Positions 58,568 to 64,000 of a stretch of DNA of 64,000 nt are shown piece by piece. The stretch is from Toxotes chatareus. Taxonomy: Eukaryota; Chordata; Actinopteri; Toxotidae. The notes under the pieces are model-generated. The model made no database searches, was not told where the DNA came from, and saw only the letters and a list, made by a program, of their open reading frames with translations. Each line of letters starts with the position of its first letter. The stretch's first letter is position 1. The translations under genes were made by a program, and so were the position numbers. The stretch is from positions 19,784,001-19,848,000 of the forward strand of contig CM028889.1 of assembly GCA_016801885.1 (NCBI GenBank). Direction: 5' to 3'.

Positions 58568-61500
58568 TCACTGTTTCCTCCTGACCACCTGTTTAAGGTG
58601 GAGCTCACTCTCTGCTGCTACAATGGGCAGCTCATTCTTCAGATGGTATGAGATAAGGTGGCTTATGCTCTCAAATAACATGTCTTTGGTTCGGACCTAT
58701 GAAGAGGAAAGCAAGAAAAGAGAAAGGGGGTCTAAGTAATCATACTGACCTCAAAGCGCATGAGACTTTTATAGACCCCGTTTATCATATTCAATGGCAA
58801 TAAATATATACGTTAAATGACAAAAAATGTCACTATGATCAATGTTCAGTGTTTCTTAATGACATCCACAAAACAGTAACTAAATATTTACAGAAGTGAA
58901 CGGTTGAAAAGTTTGAAGTAAGTCTATTTTTGTTTCACTGGCTTTATATGAACTCCAGTGACCTTTGATTGCTGGCAGACAGTTTTGGCAAGCTGTATTG
59001 CTTGCTATTAGACTCACCACCCCCTCAGGGTCCACTAGCAGTAGATGTTTGGGCAGGCCACAGTGCATTCCTGTCAGCACATACTGTCCCGGGTTGGTCG
59101 TGCTCTCCCGAACAAGGAAATCTCCATCTCGGACCAGCAGTTTCTCTGCGTCTCGCCGGCTCATTCGGCTGTGGTACCAGGTCTCCCTGCGGAGCTGATC
59201 CTCATTTGGGGCCACAGGGGCTCGACGGCGTGGAGGGCTGGGCCACTGGTCCTCCAGGATCCGAACGCCTCCCCCACCAGCTTGAGCGCCTCCAGCTGAG
59301 CCAACAGCACCACCACTGGCCTCATGGAGCTTCAGGGCATCCTCAAAGGGCCCTACAGGGACAATGATGTTTCACAAGTAAAAATCTTTTCATTCCACAG
59401 TATTTTACTAATAACAAAGTGAGGTTATAAGACATCTGAACCTTATCCATTATATCATAATGTCAGCTATCTCAGGACTTACTCATGTCAAAGAGATCTT
59501 TCTTGGGACTGTCAGGTGGTCTGCCTCCTCTGTGTCCACTGGGCCCCTGTGCCAGTGAATCCAGGTTTTCCAGACTCTGGGTGTTAACATACTGATGCTC
59601 CTCATAGTCTCTGCTACCAGGTGGTTGGCCGTCAGCACACAGGTAGCCATCTGATGTCAGACCTGAGATAGACAGGTGTGCTTGCTGACTTCTGGTGGGA
59701 ACTATGTAGCCAGAACTCAGAGGTCATACAGCCATATGTATGTGAACATTTTTGTGAAAATGTTTTTTGTTTCTTAATTTTTGCCCCCACTAATGGTTTA
59801 AATCGTGATTTGAAATATTTCCACCGACAAGCTATTACAATCAAACCAACGTCATGATTATCGACCAATTAGTCATGATTATTGTTACAGTGTATGCCAC
59901 AAAACTCCAAGGGCCATCGTTCAGTTCTGGCTGCCTGTCTGTGTTGTGTGTCGTACCCCCCTCTATCTTCTCGTTTCCTTTCTTTTAACCATAATAATAT
60001 TAAACATAAGAAGTCTGAACCTTGTCCATTATATCATTATGTCAACTATCTTGTACTGTCTGTATTACAATTTTATCAATTTATCAGCAACAATTCTATA
60101 AACTCAGTGGAAAGGTAAAACCATAGAATAATATTAATACTGTTTCTTTTAATGCCATAAAAAATATAATAAAAGATTCATCCTAAGAAACTAAAACCAG
60201 TGCAGATATTTGCGGAAACAAATACTACGTTTCCTGGAAAGAATGGTGTGGTCTGCACTGAATTCCTAAATTCCCAAGCTAATAAAAATCCTTTCTCAAG
60301 ATACCATAATACCAAATGGAATTCAGAGAATCTTGAGGACGCTCCAAGCCTCCCTCCTATCAAAGCTGACAGACAACGTGAACCACACGGTCAAGCCTTT
60401 CACCTGGAAGGTCATCCTGAATAAAGATCCCAAGAATCTTAATTCTATCATGGTGATTTCACACTGATCTTCTGTCTGTACCATAGTATACACTCCCACT
60501 GAGGTAATGCTATCTCATAATGCAGCTTACTGGCATTTAAAACAATCCCCCTCTCGAACAAACACATGTAGGTGGTTTTTCTAGTTGTTATACCTGCTCA
60601 CTGCCACAGGGTGTCTCACCTGAGCTGCTGGTTGTCTCAGTGTCCCAGTGAAGCTCATAACACAGCTGACCTGGGGGATAAGATGCTTGCTCCCTTCTAG
60701 CCGGGGAACCCATCTGCAAACACACATACACACAGGAAGAACACATCCTAAATACATTTCTACGTCGGTACCTGAAAGGACAACTCATCTCGTGTCCCCA
60801 CATAATGTTGTTTTGAAGCACTCTATTTGAAACATTAGCCAGGCTACAGCATGTCACCATGTTTTGAACTAGCTGCAGGGAGACAGCGATGATTTCTCTC
60901 ACACGGTAAGCAACAGAGAAGCCAGGGCTCTTCATGTAATGATATCTGTCTTTGCCAATTATAGTACAGGCACATCAGGAATAGAGTTATATGGACTATG
61001 TTTTCATGCTCTTGCAGTTTAATTCCTCGCAAACGCTGCAGGGAAGGAGCAGCAAAACATATCATTCACTGGTTAATGAAGGAGATATCAAAGAGTTTAG
61101 CCAGAGTCTGGCTGTCATTGTTTGGTAAAGGATAGTTATTCAACACCTGATAAAGACCAGGTGTTGCTTTGATTACATCTCTGATACCATTAAATGGCAA
61201 CGTTGGGAATTACACATCGCACATGATTCTCATGGATGTCCTCTTACTGCAGCTCACGCCTACATGTGCTGCAGTGTTCACAATATTGGTGCTGACTGGT
61301 CTGAAGAAAAAACATTATACTGCAGTTCAGATTTAATTATGTAAATATTTTACTGTCTTTGTATCTATTTTTACTTGTCCTTTTTGTTAATATTTTGTAA
61401 CCTGTATCATTGACAAAACTACTGTGTATTACAATATTGCGTAAAGAGAAATAAAGTACAAGTAACTCAAAACCATACTCAACTACAGTACTTGAGTAAG

Positions 61501-64000
61501 TGTACTTATTTATATTTCACCACTGCTGCGCCGCACAGCTAAGGCCACAATACCAGAATCCATAACCTGACTGGATTTTACATAGTTTCCAAAATCATGG
61601 CAGGTCACTCACCTGTGCTGCTGTCTTGCTCTGTGGCTGGGTGTGGATGTGACCCAGAAAGGCTCCACTGGGCCTGAGCCTGGAATCCACTACACCCCCA
61701 ACAGGTGGCTCCTTCCCTGGGATGCTGTTGTAGTAATCATGCTCAGAGAAGTCCTCATCCTCCCCCCACATTGGTTCCTCTGGCCTGACAGACCTGTGGA
61801 AGCACATAAATGTAAGTGAAAGCAGCTTAATGCCTAAGTTAAATACAATGAAAAACAGAAAACATATCAATGATTTCATTACACTATGCACAAGCATGCT
61901 ACAAGTATTATTACAACTAAATCAATACCACTACGTCTATGCTCTAAATAATAATTGTGGTGATTATTATTGTTTCATTACACTTTATGGTGCTATTAAT
62001 AGTAAAGATGATGACAAGGACATCTGGGTTCTCAAATGAATCAGGTCAGATCAGATGACATCTGCACATCCGAACGTGATCTATATAAATCAGCTAGAGA
62101 TTTATATAGATCATTAGAGCTGCTGCTGCTGGCAGCAGAAAGATGTTCACATGAAACCAGAACAGAAAGGACCAACAGTCTGGAGTCCCTCCTTTGTCTG
62201 CAGTGGCATCACTGCAACACGTAAAGTTTGGTCACATGGTGAGAAAATCTGTGAGGATCAATATTAGAAGATTGATTTTTGAGGTAATACAAGAACAAAC
62301 TATCATGTCTCTCTGCAATGAATAACAAAGAAATGTGAGAGTTGCACAGTAGATCGGGTTTTTGTGGTGGAAATTGCAACTAAGCTCTTTCACGTAGGAT
62401 GCCTGGCCAGTATGGTGTCCAAGTATTTATACTGTCAGGCTAAGTATGACTAATTATTCCCAGAGAGTAGACTTCCACCACTTTCACTTCCCTTGTGTTA
62501 ATCTTCCTTAAATAACGTCTGGTTTATATTGATATTTGCTGCATGTGTCCGTTACTTAAAAGCTCTAAGCTTTAATTTATATTAATGTTCTCCTTATATC
62601 AGCAGTGTTTGGTTAAACTTTCTGAATTTTTATGTACAGGGAAGTAAGCACAGTTCTTATCTTTCCATAGAGATCGTGATTTCAGCAGGACTGTGTGTTA
62701 CCTCTCCACTGACGCCATAGTTTTGGGAGGACTGTGTAGGTACTGTTTGAACTGCAGCTCAAAGGCCTGGCCGATAGTGCTGATGACGCTCTGGGCTAAG
62801 CCATCGGAGCACTCCAGGATATGACATGCTGAAGGAAAGAAAACAGAGAAGAGTTTTTTTAATCCCACTAATGTTAGTGTCCTCTAATGTTAAGTGTTTT
62901 CCAAAATCCTATATATATCTTGTTCAAAGATATATTAAATTATATTGTGAAGGAAGAACTGTAGTAGATATCATAGTAAGGTCTACTTTAATATCAAAGA
63001 TAACTTCATAGAAGAATTATTTTGTTTCCAAATGAAAGAGAAGCTTTGCAGGACATACCTCTCTGATTCACTGGGTCTTTGGCCACATATGCCACATAAT
63101 CAGGCGTGTCCTGCAACAGACAAGAGGAAAAATTCAATTAGACACGATAAATCAGGTCTATCTAACTACATTAAAGCCTTCATTGACTCTTGGGTCATAA
63201 GATTGGAAACCAGTAAAATGCAGTCCAGTCAGATATGTGCTGTCTGCCAAACATGTCCATTCCAACAACAACAACAAAATGAAGGAAGGCTGGGAGCAAA
63301 ATGCTGCACTCACTGTGTCTCCGCCAGAAGCAAATGAGATGGACTGCATGGGATGGTGCGCTATCACCTGAAAGAGACAAGTAGATAAATCAGAGGCAGA
63401 GGTTTGCCAATTTTTTATTTTTTATTTTATTGATTAAAGGTGGAAATATATATAGCAACATAAATGGACAAGACGAAAAGAGATGCCAAAGTCTAATGAA
63501 GTAAAGGTTAAGGGTTTTACCAATACAAGATTTGAACCAATGCCAACAACTATATCAGTACATACATGTAAGACTGAAGCAATTGGCAACGCACTTATTC
63601 TCAGGTAGAACTGACTCTAAAATTCTTTGTCACGTTATTTGTCTTATATGTTAATTTACTCCTATTAATTGGATGTAAAAACTCAGCGATTTACTATTAA
63701 ATTAGAAATTAATTCATTATTATTATTGAAATTTAATACCTGAAGAAAGATAAAATGCAAAAATAATAGTTTACACATTTGAAGATTTTAATGTAGTGTG
63801 GTCACAGTGGATCGTTATTTATTTCCACTGTGGACAATAACATTTAATAAAGGGCCATTTGGCCAACTTTATCACTCTAATCCTTGAGGAGATGAACTTA
63901 TTATAGTTTAGCATCATCTAACCTGTCGTGTGGTAGGGATGAGCAGACCGAGGCCGTCTATGGAAATATTGACGGCGATACTCATGCCTGCAAATCGCAG
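58568..64000 (-). CDS. shc2: SHC2 adapter (3' part): PTB C-terminal half, CH1 and SH2; continues past the right edge
   Basis: Adapter that couples receptor tyrosine kinases to GRB2/Ras, mostly neuronal for SHC2. Coding exons, high to low: 64000-63923, 63367-63314, 63110-63059, 62828-62702, 61793-61613, 60713-60620, 59662-59483, 59352-59018, 58696-58568. They join in frame to 409 aa plus stop; the N terminus lies outside the window. PTB part: ISIDGLGLLIP, HHPMQSISFASGGDT, DYVAYVAKDPVNQRACHILEC, GQAFELQFKQYL. CH1: HDYYNSIPGKEPP (the paired-Tyr GRB2 site), QYVNTQSLENLDSL (second GRB2 site), then KKDLFDM and PFEDALKLHE. SH2: WYHSRMSRRDAEKLL, GDFLVRESTTNPGQYVLTG, KHLLLVDPEGV, then VRTKDMLFESISHLI. 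The end, IVAAESELHLKQVVRRKQ, matches SHC2 (IVAAESELHL), not SHC1, SHC3 or SHC4. Confidence 0.95.
61446..61532. repeat. Fragment of hAT-like GTACTTGAGTAA repeat
   Basis: Contains TACAGTACTTGAGTAAGTG and ends TTTCACCACTG, the terminal sequence of the same repeat class as the copies near 994 and 7129. It lies in a shc2 intron. Confidence 0.5.

Noticed and set aside
58969..59367. 132-codon plus-strand frame over the shc2 SH2 exon
   Set aside because: Antisense shadow of the shc2 exon at 59018-59352.
61143..61176. 9-bp inverted repeat CAACACCTG/CAGGTGTTG
   Set aside because: Short enough to be expected by chance in 64 kb.
1..64000. A search for CRISPR arrays, phage, operons, tRNA or rRNA genes, or a novel gene system
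   Set aside because: Nothing of the kind seen. The window is explained by four vertebrate genes, introns and repeats. A covariance-model scan for small RNAs would be needed to exclude tiny RNA genes.

Overview
This is vertebrate nuclear DNA, almost certainly from a ray-finned (teleost) fish. The genes are split by GT-AG introns, CA/TG microsatellites are abundant, and the interspersed repeats are types I associate with teleost genomes: an L2-type LINE with a TTCTGA tail, hAT-like repeats starting CAGTGGTGGAA, a Tc1/mariner-like MITE, and TTAA-bounded piggyBac-like hairpins. There is no prokaryotic gene organisation, CRISPR array or viral gene. Most open frames in the window are random or microsatellite-driven.

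Layout. (1) 1-9.2 kb: intergenic, repeat-rich. (2) 9.25-13.0 kb, plus strand: a sphingosine-1-phosphate receptor gene, with a probable non-coding first exon and a single coding exon of 403 codons; best subtype guess s1pr4. (3) 13-20 kb: intergenic. (4) 20-40.2 kb, minus strand: shd, an SH2 adapter of the SHB/SHD/SHE/SHF family. I reconstructed six coding exons (396 aa), plus an in-frame 78-nt candidate cassette exon. (5) 40.2-42.9 kb: the divergent promoter interval. (6) 42.9-56.0 kb, plus strand: ankrd24, rebuilt as 22 coding exons giving exactly 1,122 codons, with N-terminal ankyrin repeats, a proline-rich KRKAPPPP linker and a long coiled coil. (7) 56.3-64 kb, minus strand: the 3' part of shc2, nine coding exons covering the C-terminal PTB domain, the CH1 tyrosine region and SH2; the gene runs off the right edge.

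Relationships. shd and shc2 are both SH2 adapters in tyrosine-kinase signalling, S1P receptors are Gi/Gq/G12-coupled lipid receptors, and ANKRD24 is a cytoskeletal scaffold. They need not share a pathway. What links them is ancestry: from memory, SHC2, S1PR4, ANKRD24 and SHD all lie on human 19p13.3, and paralogues of the same families recur on human chromosomes 9, 15 and 1. The window therefore looks like a compact copy of one arm of an ancient whole-genome-duplication paralogon.

I did not find a wholly new system. The most interesting leads are: the first SH2 exon of shd, flanked by complementary TG-rich and CA-rich tracts; a short in-frame copy of the SHD start peptide in its own 5' leader; the candidate cassette exon; several perfect short hairpins, including an 18-bp one in the inferred shc2 3' UTR; and two tandem TTAA-bounded hairpins. 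Exon boundaries come from reading-frame continuity and splice consensus by eye. UTR ends are estimates.
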